Shown: piece by piece, positions 26,963-34,540 of the stretch
Layout of the letters: every line of letters starts with the position of its first letter
Position numbering within the stretch: the first letter of the stretch is position 1
Source: Acidicapsa acidisoli
GTDB lineage: Bacteria > Acidobacteriota > Terriglobia > Terriglobales > Acidobacteriaceae
Assembly: GCF_025685625.1 (NCBI RefSeq)
Contig: NZ_JAGSYI010000006.1
Coordinates: 186,001-250,000 of the forward strand
DNA length: 64,000 nt
Direction of reading: 5' to 3'
Made by a program: the position numbers and the translations under genes
The notes under the pieces: model-generated
Database searches by the model: none
The model's input: the letters and a program-made list of their open reading frames with translations, nothing else
Told to the model about the DNA's origin: nothing

Positions 26963-27922
26963 CTACTCTTCGAAAAGAACCGTCTTCCTGGTGCTTGTGT
27001 TCACTTCCAGCTTGAATATGTCTGGACGGGCATAGTGCCCAGTGACATCCAGGTCGAATTTTCCCTTCGCGATGACGCGCCGGTCCAGTTCCGCCAGAAG
27101 TATTGCCTCACCTGAAAAATAGGGCTCGACGAGAATTTTGCCGAGCGGATCGATCACGCAGGAGCCGCCCCGGATGAGAACTGTCGCCGGGTCGTCCCCT
27201 TGAATAGCGCTATAAGACGTTGGACAATCTCCACGAGTGAGATATTGGCAGGCGGACAGTACGAAGCAACGGCCTTCCATCGCTATTGTTTGCATCGTAG
27301 GCAGCCATGTATCGCGATCATCGACTGTCGGAGCACAATAGATTTCGATGCCTTGAGCATACATCGCCATCCGCAAGAGCGGCATGTAGTTTTCCCAACA
27401 AATTACGCTTCCAACCCTGCCGATTTCTGTCTCGGTCACCGATAGGGTCGAGCCATCCCCGCAGCCCCATACCAGACGCTCAAGAGCTGTAGGCATCACC
27501 TTGCGGTGCCTAGCTAGCAGGCGTCCTTCGGGTGAGTAGTGGACGGCGGTGCAATAGAGTGTTCCGCCGTCCCGTTCGATGACGCCTGTGACCAGGTGCA
27601 CACCGTTTACGCACGCAGCTTGGCCAATGCGATCCGCATCAGTTCCGGGTAAGTCAATCGCGCTCTCAAAGTAGCGCCGAAAGTCCTCGCGTCCCTCGTC
27701 ACTCCTCAGACCGACGCGCGCGCCGAAATCGAGGCCCTTGGGATATCCACCGACGAAGGCTTCGGGAAACACGACAAGGTTCGCACCTTGCGCCGCTGCG
27801 TCTCGCGTAAGGTCGGCAAGCTTCTCAAGCGTCCGACGAGTGTTGAAAACGATCGAAGCAGACTGCACGACTGCGGCTTTCATTGGGACTTTGTCCTTTG
27901 CATTTTTGCCTTCGATTCTCAT
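26963..27922 (-). CDS. Nitrilase (carbon-nitrogen hydrolase, nitrile/cyanide branch)
   Basis: 319 aa. The catalytic triad of the superfamily is visible: Glu about 54 (VVFPEAFVGGYP), Lys about 141 (HRKVMPT) and Cys about 175 (SVICWENYMPLL). The motifs ERLVWGCGDGSTL and AMYAQGIEIYCAPTVDDRDTW place it in the true nitrilase branch, which includes aliphatic, arylacetonitrile and beta-cyanoalanine nitrilases and cyanide dihydratases; the substrate cannot be assigned. The ATG at 27922 has GGGG 7 nt upstream; an ATG at 27883 with AAGGA is equally possible. It is encoded ahead of FdhD, an unusual pairing that suggests a link between nitrile or cyanide hydrolysis and formate. Confidence 0.9.
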   Translation of the reverse strand: MRIEGKNAKDKVPMKAAVVQSASIVFNTRRTLEKLADLTRDAAAQGANLVVFPEAFVGGYPKGLDFGARVGLRSDEGREDFRRYFESAIDLPGTDADRIGQAACVNGVHLVTGVIERDGGTLYCTAVHYSPEGRLLARHRKVMPTALERLVWGCGDGSTLSVTETEIGRVGSVICWENYMPLLRMAMYAQGIEIYCAPTVDDRDTWLPTMQTIAMEGRCFVLSACQYLTRGDCPTSYSAIQGDDPATVLIRGGSCVIDPLGKILVEPYFSGEAILLAELDRRVIAKGKFDLDVTGHYARPDIFKLEVNTSTRKTVLFEE

Positions 27923-28225
27923 TTTGAAACCCCGCCATGTCGTCTGGCACATTGCTGAATGACTTCTCATCATTGCCCAGATTTGGGCTGAGCTTGAGGA
28001 ACAGTTGAGATTAGCAGATTTGTTTTTGAGAATGTCGCAGCAATATCAAGAATCACCGGCGTCATTCTATCTTGACTCCTCCTGTTCGCAGCAGACGATA
28101 CGTATTGGTTCGACGATGTGCGACCAATGCCAGCAGTAGGTTCCTTCTATCAGGGCCAATATTCTCCTCGAAATATCTCCTTATTTCCACTACCTCGTTC
28201 TGGGGATATCTTGATGACCCCACCT
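27923..28225. other. Divergent intergenic region
   Basis: About 300 nt between the nitrilase start and the element before the omega-like gene. AT-rich in parts. A small palindrome ATACGTAT lies at 28099-28106. No gene was recognised. Confidence 0.5.
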
Positions 28226-28244
28226 CCTTATACGAAGACATAAT
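28226..28244 (+). promoter_or_regulatory. Shared element TATACnAAnnCATAAT, copy 2
   Basis: TATACGAAGACATAAT at 28229-28244, preceded by CCT. With the two bases before it, it differs from the copy at 11161-11178 at only one position in 18. It lies 113 nt before the ATG of the omega-like gene. Confidence 0.55.
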
Positions 28245-28357
28245 TGTGCGTCGAGATATTGCGCTGATATTGTCGTCCTAGTAAATGGAACTTGAAAATG
28301 AGGAGTTCTAACGCGTCGCACTAAGGAACGATGGACGTAGCCCCGAGGAGGAAATGA

Positions 28358-28585
28358 ATGCGCACCGAATTGACATTTAAAGCCCTTGCCAGCATGCCGA
28401 ATCGCTACCAACTCGTTCAACTCGCGGCTAAGGCAACAAGAGCGCTGCATCGGCCGAATACGCGAGTTCAGGATACGATGAACGACGCGCTCGAACGTCT
28501 TAGCGCGGCCAATCACGTTCAATCTGAGATGGTCATGGAAGCTTCCCTGGAATCGGTATCGGCCGAGCAACTCCAAGCAGCTTGA
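28358..28585 (+). CDS. RNA polymerase omega subunit-like small protein
   Basis: 75 aa. MRTELTFKALASMPNRYQLV followed by QLAAKATRALHRPNTRVQDT resembles the N-terminal core of RpoZ (NRFDLVLLAxxRARxL in the classical form) and especially acidobacterial omega subunits as I recall them. Omega binds the beta-prime subunit and helps assemble RNA polymerase. The ATG has GAGGAGGAA 5 nt before it. The context is not the usual housekeeping one (gmk, coaBC, spoT): a sigma-like gene follows by 55 nt and FixJ-type regulators flank it, so this is probably a second, accessory omega. The main rpoZ is not in the window, so this cannot be checked here. Confidence 0.7.
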   Translation: MRTELTFKALASMPNRYQLVQLAAKATRALHRPNTRVQDTMNDALERLSAANHVQSEMVMEASLESVSAEQLQAA

Positions 28586-28640
28586 CGCGGCAGCGCGCCA
28601 CCCAACGTAAGTTCCTCACCGTAGTATTAGGAGTGACAAC

Positions 28641-29144
28641 ATGGCAACTATCGCAGATCCCACCGCTCTGCCCCCCACTTCTTCTCCACGAAGCATCCCG
28701 TGGTGTTATCTGCTGCTCGACAACCTGCATGAGTTCGCTACTCTGGCGTGGTATCTGGTCGCGGACGGCACCCTCGTCGAAGAGGTGTTTTCGCGTGTCA
28801 TGAAGCAGCTTGACACCGCTTCCTTCGACGATTCTGACGCTCTCACGCCGTACAATCTTGCCCGCGAAGCTATCATTACTCAGGCGGTCGATGTATTGGC
28901 CGGCAGGTGCAGAGAAGAAGAGATCAACTTTATACAAGCCGACTCTGCGTATGAACTGCCCAATCTACCTCGACTGGCGTTCCTGCTGAGATTCGTGATC
29001 CGTTCCTCGGAATCAGCGGTCGCACGGTATCTCGATGTCTCCCCGTCGCGGGTACGTGAGCTGGTGATGGATGAAATCGACTATCTTAGCGTGAGAGGCC
29101 CCTGGTCGGTGCTCACGAATGTCAGAGGCGCAGACGCAATCTAG
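28641..29144 (+). CDS. Degenerate sigma-factor (ECF-like) protein
   Basis: 167 aa. The N-terminal half (LHEFATLAWYLVADGTLVEEVFSRVMKQLD in outline, about 29-58) has the pattern of sigma-70 region 2, and the C-terminal half (LPRLAFLLRFVIRSSESAVARYLDVSPSRVREL in outline, about 112-145) that of region 4, a helix-turn-helix. The normal acidic motif after region 2 and the usual ED-rich segment are weak, so it may be a diverged ECF factor or a sigma-like regulator that no longer opens promoters. TAGGAG 8 nt before the ATG is a good ribosome-binding site. It follows the omega-like gene by 55 nt, probably as an operon. No anti-sigma factor gene is adjacent. Confidence 0.65.
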   Translation: MATIADPTALPPTSSPRSIPWCYLLLDNLHEFATLAWYLVADGTLVEEVFSRVMKQLDTASFDDSDALTPYNLAREAIITQAVDVLAGRCREEEINFIQADSAYELPNLPRLAFLLRFVIRSSESAVARYLDVSPSRVRELVMDEIDYLSVRGPWSVLTNVRGADAI

Positions 29145-29197
29145 CTTTTGGAGAATCGTTACGAGGCTCTTGTGGCACAACTATCGGGATTTGCAAG

Positions 29198-29827
29198 TCA
29201 CTTCGTCTCGTGCGTCGCGGTTATGATTCGCTCGGCCATTCTAACCAGGTCCGCCAGAGAGCTGGCTCCCATCTTATGCATCGCATTTCCTCGATGGATT
29301 TTCACTGTTATCTCACTTATCCCGATCTCCGCGGCGACTTGTTTATTCAACATCCCTGAGATAACCATCTTCATAACTTCGCGCTCACGGGAAGTTAGCG
29401 CCTCATATCTCCTGCGGAGGCTCACCAACTCTGACTTTTCCTTGAACTGCGCCTGGGCCTTATCCATGGAGTTGCGCACGGCATTCAGGAGGTCCAAATG
29501 ATTGACGGGCTTGGTCAGGAATTCTACCGCTCCGGATTTGATGGCTTGCACCGACATCCTGATATCTCCGTGCCCAGTGATGAAGATCGTGGGAATCTGG
29601 ATATCTGCTTTAATAAGTTCCTGCTGCAGAGCCAGTCCACTCAGCCCTGGCAGTTGGACATCCAGGACCAGACAGCCAAGGTCATCGGGAGTCCACGAAG
29701 AAAGAAACTCGCCGGCTGAGTTGAAGAGCCTTACGCCATATCCGGCGGAGCGCAGGAGGCTGTCAAGAGCTTCACGCACAGACCCTTCGTCTTCGACAAC
29801 AAAGACCATCGGAACTTGTTCGGTCAT
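29198..29827 (-). CDS. FixJ-type response regulator
   Basis: 209 aa. Receiver domain (about 5-120) with acidic pocket VVEDEGS, phospho-acceptor Asp in CLVLDVQLPG, and Thr/Lys in IFITGHGD and FLTKPVN. It is joined to a LuxR-type helix-turn-helix (LTSREREVMKMVISGMLNKQVAAEIGISEITVKIHRG in outline). This is the FixJ/TtrR type of activator. The ATG at 29827 is used; an in-frame TTG at 29842 has no better site. It is divergent from the paralogue at 30001 across a region with a 14-bp perfect palindrome. No sensor kinase gene is near. Confidence 0.92.
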   Translation of the reverse strand: MTEQVPMVFVVEDEGSVREALDSLLRSAGYGVRLFNSAGEFLSSWTPDDLGCLVLDVQLPGLSGLALQQELIKADIQIPTIFITGHGDIRMSVQAIKSGAVEFLTKPVNHLDLLNAVRNSMDKAQAQFKEKSELVSLRRRYEALTSREREVMKMVISGMLNKQVAAEIGISEITVKIHRGNAMHKMGASSLADLVRMAERIITATHETK

Positions 29828-29911
29828 TCGTTTGGCATCCAAATACTAGTCATTGGGGGCGTGGATCTGTCACGGCATAGGCCAGGATCTCAAACGCGGG
29901 GCGCGTCCTCC

Positions 29912-29925
29912 GCATGCTAGCATGC
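29912..29925. promoter_or_regulatory. 14-bp perfect palindrome between divergent regulator genes
   Basis: GCATGCTAGCATGC reads the same on both strands and stands in the 173-nt region between the divergent FixJ-type genes. The half TAGCATGC recurs at 30717-30724 and GCTAGCAT at 11199-11206, in both cases shortly downstream of the shared TATACnAAnnCATAAT element. Possibly a regulator site. Confidence 0.45.
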
Positions 29926-30000
29926 TTCTATCATGGTAATCTTCGACGGTCGAGAACGCTACTCTGCTGCAAAATTCCAAGCCGATGAGGTCTGACGCGA

Positions 30001-30678
30001 ATGCAGGATGCTTCCAAATTCCGTCGCACTGGCGGGTCAGCCGTCGAGTCGGGCTCTTCCCCTGAAACGGACCCCGACCGGCCTGTCGTCTTTGTGCTGG
30101 ATGACGATCCCGATGTACGGGAAGCGCTGTCGAGCCTTTTATCTTCCGCGGGTCTGCGGGTTCTCACGTTTGGATCGGCGGCGGAGTTTCTCAAGGCCAA
30201 GGCTCCGCGCTGCCCGGCTTGTCTGGTGCTGGATTTGCAGTTGCCAGATATCAATGGTCTGGATTTACAGCAGAAGCTCGCGGAAGTGAACGGACCTCCG
30301 GTCGTCTTTATCTCCGGTCATGGCGACATTCCTTCGTCGGTTCGAGCGATGAAGGCCGGAGCGATCGAATTTCTGCCGAAACCATTCAGCGATGAGGAAT
30401 TGCTTTCGGCCATCTCCAACGCTATCGCCAAGGATCGGGAGACAACGCAGCAAAGATCAGAATTGGCAAGAATCCAAAAGTCTTACGCGCTGCTCTCTGC
30501 CAGGGAACGAGAGGTTTTGCCGCTCATCGCGGCGGGGCTCAAGAATAAGGACAGTGCGGCAATGTTGGGAATTGCCGAGATCACGCTACAGGTTCACCGC
30601 GCGCAGATTATGAGAAAGATGGCCGCGCAATCGGTAACTGACCTCGTGAGAATGGCCAGCAAACTCGGAATCGTCTAG
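30001..30678 (+). CDS. FixJ-type response regulator
   Basis: 225 aa. A short Ser/Arg-rich lead, then a receiver (FVLDDDPDVREALSSLLSSAG, phospho-acceptor Asp in CLVLDLQLPD, Lys in FLPKPFS) and a LuxR-type helix-turn-helix (LSAREREVLPLIAAGLKNKDSAAMLG, then VHRAQIMRKMAAQS). It is a paralogue of the divergent 29198 gene; both end in the same VTDLVRMA/LADLVRMA type helix. GAGG lies 10 nt before the ATG. It probably activates nearby promoters on phosphorylation; the partner kinase is not in the window's vicinity. The next gene starts about 80-105 nt after its stop. Confidence 0.93.
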   Translation: MQDASKFRRTGGSAVESGSSPETDPDRPVVFVLDDDPDVREALSSLLSSAGLRVLTFGSAAEFLKAKAPRCPACLVLDLQLPDINGLDLQQKLAEVNGPPVVFISGHGDIPSSVRAMKAGAIEFLPKPFSDEELLSAISNAIAKDRETTQQRSELARIQKSYALLSAREREVLPLIAAGLKNKDSAAMLGIAEITLQVHRAQIMRKMAAQSVTDLVRMASKLGIV

Positions 30679-30688
30679 TTTTGAGCAA

Positions 30689-30708
30689 CCTATACCAAGT
30701 CATAATAG
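30689..30708 (+). promoter_or_regulatory. Shared element TATACnAAnnCATAAT, copy 3
   Basis: TATACCAAGTCATAAT at 30691-30706, followed by AG as in copy 1. The distance between TATAC and CATAAT is 10 nt in all three copies. It stands directly after the 30001 gene and about 50-76 nt before the lone receiver gene, so the latter may have its own promoter. Confidence 0.55.
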
Positions 30709-30782
30709 TCATCCTGTAGCATGCAAGTTACAGTAATCCGGAACGGGGGTCGCACCTGAGCCGACACATAAAACCTATAGTA

Positions 30783-31145
30783 GTGGTCGTGGACGACGAC
30801 CTGGAGATTCGCGAGTCTCTTAAGAGCCTTTTGACATCGGCCGATTTCGGCGTGGCAACGTTTTCGTCTGCCGAGAGCGCGCTAGAGTCCGGGATTCTCG
30901 CCGACGCCGGGTGTCTTGTCACAGATGTGCGCATGCCCGGGATGCACGGCACTGAATTGCAGTCACGGGTACGCCGCCAACATCCTGCCTTACCCGTGAT
31001 CATGATTACGGCTCATCGCAGCGAAGAAATGAGACTATCCGCCCTGTCGAATGGCACCGCTTTTCTCTTTTACAAACCCTTCGATCCAATAGTTCTCTTA
31101 CAGGCTATCCACTCGGTTATATCCCGTCTTGAAGGACATGCCTGA
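30783..31145 (+). CDS. Single-domain receiver protein (FixJ-type receiver without output domain)
   Basis: 120 aa from the GTG given. Receiver fold with acidic pocket VVDDDLEI, phospho-acceptor Asp in CLVTDVRMPGMHG, Thr in MITAH and Lys in FYKPFD; it stops directly after the last receiver helix, so there is no DNA-binding domain. The reading frame continues upstream through SRHIKPIVV, a typical receiver beginning, to a CTG at 30756 with GGGGG 6 nt before it. A rare CTG start is therefore likely and would give 129 aa. It may act as a phosphate sink or as a modulator of the two FixJ-type regulators beside it. Confidence 0.85.
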   Translation: MVVDDDLEIRESLKSLLTSADFGVATFSSAESALESGILADAGCLVTDVRMPGMHGTELQSRVRRQHPALPVIMITAHRSEEMRLSALSNGTAFLFYKPFDPIVLLQAIHSVISRLEGHA

Positions 31146-31243
31146 TTTTGCGCCACTTACGACGCTCGAGCTCGCGCCCGGCAGCGTGCATTCCTCGATA
31201 TTCCTCCAGGCTGGTAGGAACGGGAAATATCCGGAAAGTATCT

Positions 31244-31259
31244 ACTAACTTAGGTTAGT
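31244..31259. promoter_or_regulatory. Palindrome ACTAAC-TTAG-GTTAGT
   Basis: Perfect 6-bp arms around a 4-bp centre, between the convergent lone receiver gene and the cupin gene. It is too AT-rich and T-poor for a terminator; perhaps a binding site. Confidence 0.3.
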
Positions 31260-31324
31260 GTTACCTTCACAGTCTGTCCAATTGTCTATATATTCAGAGT
31301 CTGTGCGAGGTAACATCTGCGATG

Positions 31325-31774
31325 TTACTGTTGAGATTGCCGGGCAAGCATTCCGGGAGAACTCCAGTTAATTACGTGGTAAGTAGCAGGTCCGGCGCCA
31401 ACGTTTCTGAGGCCATGCAACTGGTTCGAGGCGCTGAAGATTACAGAGCCCGCCCCAACCCGTTTCCACTCGCCGTTGACGAGACATTCTACCGTTCCTT
31501 CCTTGACGATGACCAATTCCTCATTGGGATGCTTGTGAGGCGGGTGCGAGGCCTGTCCCGGGTTCAGAGTGGTGACATGAACCTCCAGCTCATCCAGAGT
31601 TGCGGTCGGACCGCGAAAAAAGGATCGAACCTCTCCGACCGCCGTCTTGTGAGCGGGGATCGTGTTCCAGTCATAAACCGAAGAGCCAATGACGGCCTTC
31701 TGTTGAAATGCCAGGGCGATACAAGCGGTGAAGAAACTCGCACCGACGGCTACGAAAATATCCCGACGTGTCAT
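31325..31774 (-). CDS. Secreted cupin-domain protein
   Basis: 149 aa with an N-terminal RR and hydrophobic segment (MTRRDIFVAVGASFFTACIALAF), a possible Tat or Sec signal. Cupin motif 1 is seen in HPPHKHPNEELVIVKEGTVE (His, His, Glu metal ligands) and motif 2 around GSVIFSASNQLHGLRNVG. Probably a small metal-dependent isomerase or sugar-binding protein. It follows the Gfo/Idh gene by 20 nt on the same strand, and these two form an operon. Confidence 0.85.
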   Translation of the reverse strand: MTRRDIFVAVGASFFTACIALAFQQKAVIGSSVYDWNTIPAHKTAVGEVRSFFRGPTATLDELEVHVTTLNPGQASHPPHKHPNEELVIVKEGTVECLVNGEWKRVGAGSVIFSASNQLHGLRNVGAGPATYHVINWSSPGMLARQSQQ

Positions 31775-31794
31775 GATCTTGCTCTCCTATGCGT

Positions 31795-32973
31795 TCAAGT
31801 GGGAAAGGTGAGAACCTTCGCGTTCTTTTGCGCCAGGAGCACGAGTTCTGCTGTCAGGAGCGCCTGTTCCTGATTTTGTCCAGTATGAGTGCGGTTCACG
31901 ATATCAGAGACGAACTGCGGGCCAAATGGTAGTTCAACTTTGCTGCAATCGATGTATTTTGTTTGCTTTGCATCCACGACGAACAGGTGATTGCCATCGC
32001 TTCGCCCGGCGATATCCACATATTTCCGCAATTCGATGTAGCCTTCCGTGCCGAGGATGAAAAGGCGTCCGTCGCCCCATGTGCCGAGGCCGTCCGGCGT
32101 GAACCAGTCCACGCGAACGTATCCTGCGCCGCCGTTGCCGTGGAGCATCATATCTCCAAAATCCTGAAATCTGGGGTGAGCGGGATGGTTTACGTTCGCA
32201 ATCTGAGAGGCGGTAACCGCAGCGGTTGTCGATCCTGTGTAGTACACAAACTGGTCTGCCTGATGGGAACCGATGTCACAGAGAATGCCTCCGTATTGCT
32301 CGGGGTCCCAGAACCATGCGGGCCGAGTGATGTCATTCACCTTATGAGGCGCGATGTTGATGGTTTGGACGACTTTTCCGATGGCTCCCTGCTGGATGAG
32401 GTCTCCGGCTTTGACTGCGGCACGCACTTCAAGCCGCTCCGAGTACATAATGGCGAATATGCGCCCGGTTTGCTTGATCGCCGCGCGCACATCTGCCAGT
32501 TGTTCGAGGGTTGTGATTGCGGGCTTATCGCTTAAATAGTCCTTGCCGTGGTGCATGACGCGAATGCCGAGCGGCGCACGCAGGTTCGGAATCTGTGCAC
32601 CAGCGACGAGCTTGATGGATGGATCGTCGAGTATCTCCTGTTCGCTCCGGGCGAGCTTTGCCTGCGGATAGAGCTTGATGAAGTCGGCGATTGCCTTCGG
32701 ATCAGTCGCGTAGACAGAGACGAGTTCTCCGCCGCCGCGAATTGCCGCCGCAGTCATACTCATGATGTGGTAATGATCGAGGCCAATGACAGAAAATCGG
32801 ATCGAGTATTGAGGCTTGGCCTCAATTCCCTGGAAAGGGGCCGCAACCTCGTGAACGATCGGGCCATTGCCGGCGCCGTAGAGCCCGTGGGCAGCGTCCG
32901 GAAGAGCCGTTAACATACCGGCCGAGCCCATCGCTTTGAGGAAGGAACGCCTGGCATAGTTCTCGACCCGCAT
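31795..32973 (-). CDS. Gfo/Idh/MocA-family oxidoreductase, Tat-exported
   Basis: 392 aa. The ATG at 32973 gives a Tat-like signal (ARRSFLKAMGSAGML) with GAGGGAG upstream; an earlier ATG at 33075 would bury the signal. The NAD(P)-binding fold follows (RFSVIGLDHYHIMSM) and the C-terminal Gfo/Idh domain contains the KPAITT motif and GGILCDIGSHQADQF. Family members oxidise or reduce sugars or cyclitols; exported acidobacterial members are common in glycan loci. It is divergent from the ROK gene across an inverted repeat and starts the operon with the cupin gene. Confidence 0.9.
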   Translation of the reverse strand: MRVENYARRSFLKAMGSAGMLTALPDAAHGLYGAGNGPIVHEVAAPFQGIEAKPQYSIRFSVIGLDHYHIMSMTAAAIRGGGELVSVYATDPKAIADFIKLYPQAKLARSEQEILDDPSIKLVAGAQIPNLRAPLGIRVMHHGKDYLSDKPAITTLEQLADVRAAIKQTGRIFAIMYSERLEVRAAVKAGDLIQQGAIGKVVQTINIAPHKVNDITRPAWFWDPEQYGGILCDIGSHQADQFVYYTGSTTAAVTASQIANVNHPAHPRFQDFGDMMLHGNGGAGYVRVDWFTPDGLGTWGDGRLFILGTEGYIELRKYVDIAGRSDGNHLFVVDAKQTKYIDCSKVELPFGPQFVSDIVNRTHTGQNQEQALLTAELVLLAQKNAKVLTFPT

Positions 32974-33082
32974 GTGAACCGCTCCCTCGAAACGTTCCCG
33001 ATCACGAAATGAGCGCACGTTAGTGACACGCATTCCGACTGAGTGCGTCGAATCCGGAAATTCTTTTGCGTGCAAAACAATA

Positions 33083-33107
33083 TTTGACGCCGACGGGCGG
33101 TGTCAAA
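33083..33107. promoter_or_regulatory. Operator-like inverted repeat between Gfo/Idh and ROK genes
   Basis: TTTGACGCC (33083-33091) and GGTGTCAAA (33099-33107) are inverted repeats with one mismatch around 7 bp. It lies in the 248-nt divergent region of the ROK repressor gene and the oxidoreductase operon, the expected place for an autoregulatory ROK operator. Confidence 0.6.
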
Positions 33108-33221
33108 CAAGTGCCGATATAAGAATCGTACGCAAAGGCTAATATCTCAACGCACTGAGCGCCGATGGCATTACTATGGTTGGAATAGAAATCACCCCCA
33201 CAGGAGTTAGCGAACCGAACG

Positions 33222-34481
33222 ATGACCCCTCTGTCACGACCTGCAGCTCGCGGAATGAAGCGGATCGATCTTGCTTATGTGGAACTGGCCTCGAGCGAAG
33301 ACGCACGCGACATCAACCGGGACATTGTTCTGGAAATCATTCGATCCAAGCAGCCGGTTGCTCGGGCGGATCTGGCCCGTGCATCGGGACTGCAGCCGAG
33401 TACGATCTCGGCCATCGTCGAACAACTGATCCAGGAGAAATGGGTCGCGGAAGGCGCGGTTGTACGCCGTCCGCGAGGCCGGCGGCCGACGCTCTTGTCG
33501 CTGAACGATGAACTTGTGATACTTGTCGCGGACGTGCGGCCGCAGCAAGCGATTATTGCTCTCGTTGATTTGAATGGACGCTTTCTGGCGCGCGAATCAG
33601 TTCCTCTTGGAAAACATCCCGAACGGGCGGTTCAGAAAATTATTGCGTGTATGCAGTCGATCCGGTCTCTGCATAAGGATCGATCCTTCGAGGGAATTGG
33701 CATCAGCATGCCGGGACGTGTAGATCCCGAGTCGCAACGCATTCTCCTTGCGCCAAATCTGAAGTGGGGCGACTATGACATCAAGAGCGCCCTCGAAGAG
33801 GGGATGCATTTGCAGGTGGAGCTGGAGAATGCGGCGAATGCATGCCTGCTTTCGGAGCTTTGGTCCGGGCGATTGGACGGAATTCGTAATGCTGTTTTAG
33901 TGACGGTATCCGAAGGAGTTGGCGCTGCGATTCTCGCCAATGGACAGATTGTGACTGGCCGCAGCGGACTAGCTGGCGAGTTCGGGCACAGCCCCGTTGA
34001 TCCGAGCGGCCCATTATGCGGTTGCGGACAGCATGGCTGCTGGGAGGTGTTTGCTTCTTCCAATGCGGCGCTGCGCTATTATGCGGAGCGAGTCAGCGAG
34101 AGCCAATCGATGGGCATTCAACAACTATTGCAGCTTGCCGAGGATGGCGATAAGGACGCCGTTGCCGCAGTAACCCGGCAGGCAACGGAGCTTGGCCGAG
34201 GACTGCGATTGGTGACGGCAGCGCTCTCTCCGGAAATGATACTGATAACCGGAGACATTACGAGTGCGTGGTCACACTTTGGTTCCGTCGTGCAGCGTGA
34301 GATGGAAAGTGCGATGCTCGCTGGATCCGCTCCTCGATTGGAGACATCCAGTGACGGCGAGTTGGCGAGATTGCGCGGAGCGGCCGCCGTTGTTCTGCAG
34401 CGGCACTCCGGCTACAATCGCTCCATGGGAAGCCGGGCTGGCCACAGGCAAGTCAGGGCCGCAGGCGGCGCTACTAAATAG
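33222..34481 (+). CDS. ROK-family transcriptional repressor (XylR/NagC type)
   Basis: 419 aa. N-terminal winged helix (about 30-80, NRDIVLEIIRSKQPVARADLARASGLQPSTIS in outline), then the ROK actin-like ATPase fold with the zinc-binding and family motif LAGEFGHSPVDPSGPLCGCG followed by QHGCWEVFAS. Such proteins repress sugar genes and are released by a sugar. The ATG at 33222 is given; an ATG at 33255 would remove 11 residues before the helix and is an alternative. Its location among GH8 and GH115 genes suggests xylan-derived sugars as effector. Confidence 0.93.
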   Translation: MTPLSRPAARGMKRIDLAYVELASSEDARDINRDIVLEIIRSKQPVARADLARASGLQPSTISAIVEQLIQEKWVAEGAVVRRPRGRRPTLLSLNDELVILVADVRPQQAIIALVDLNGRFLARESVPLGKHPERAVQKIIACMQSIRSLHKDRSFEGIGISMPGRVDPESQRILLAPNLKWGDYDIKSALEEGMHLQVELENAANACLLSELWSGRLDGIRNAVLVTVSEGVGAAILANGQIVTGRSGLAGEFGHSPVDPSGPLCGCGQHGCWEVFASSNAALRYYAERVSESQSMGIQQLLQLAEDGDKDAVAAVTRQATELGRGLRLVTAALSPEMILITGDITSAWSHFGSVVQREMESAMLAGSAPRLETSSDGELARLRGAAAVVLQRHSGYNRSMGSRAGHRQVRAAGGATK

Positions 34482-34540
34482 TGCTTGGCTGAACATATCT
34501 ACTTGCCGGAATGGACGATGGCCCTTCGTCGCAGTCGGCA

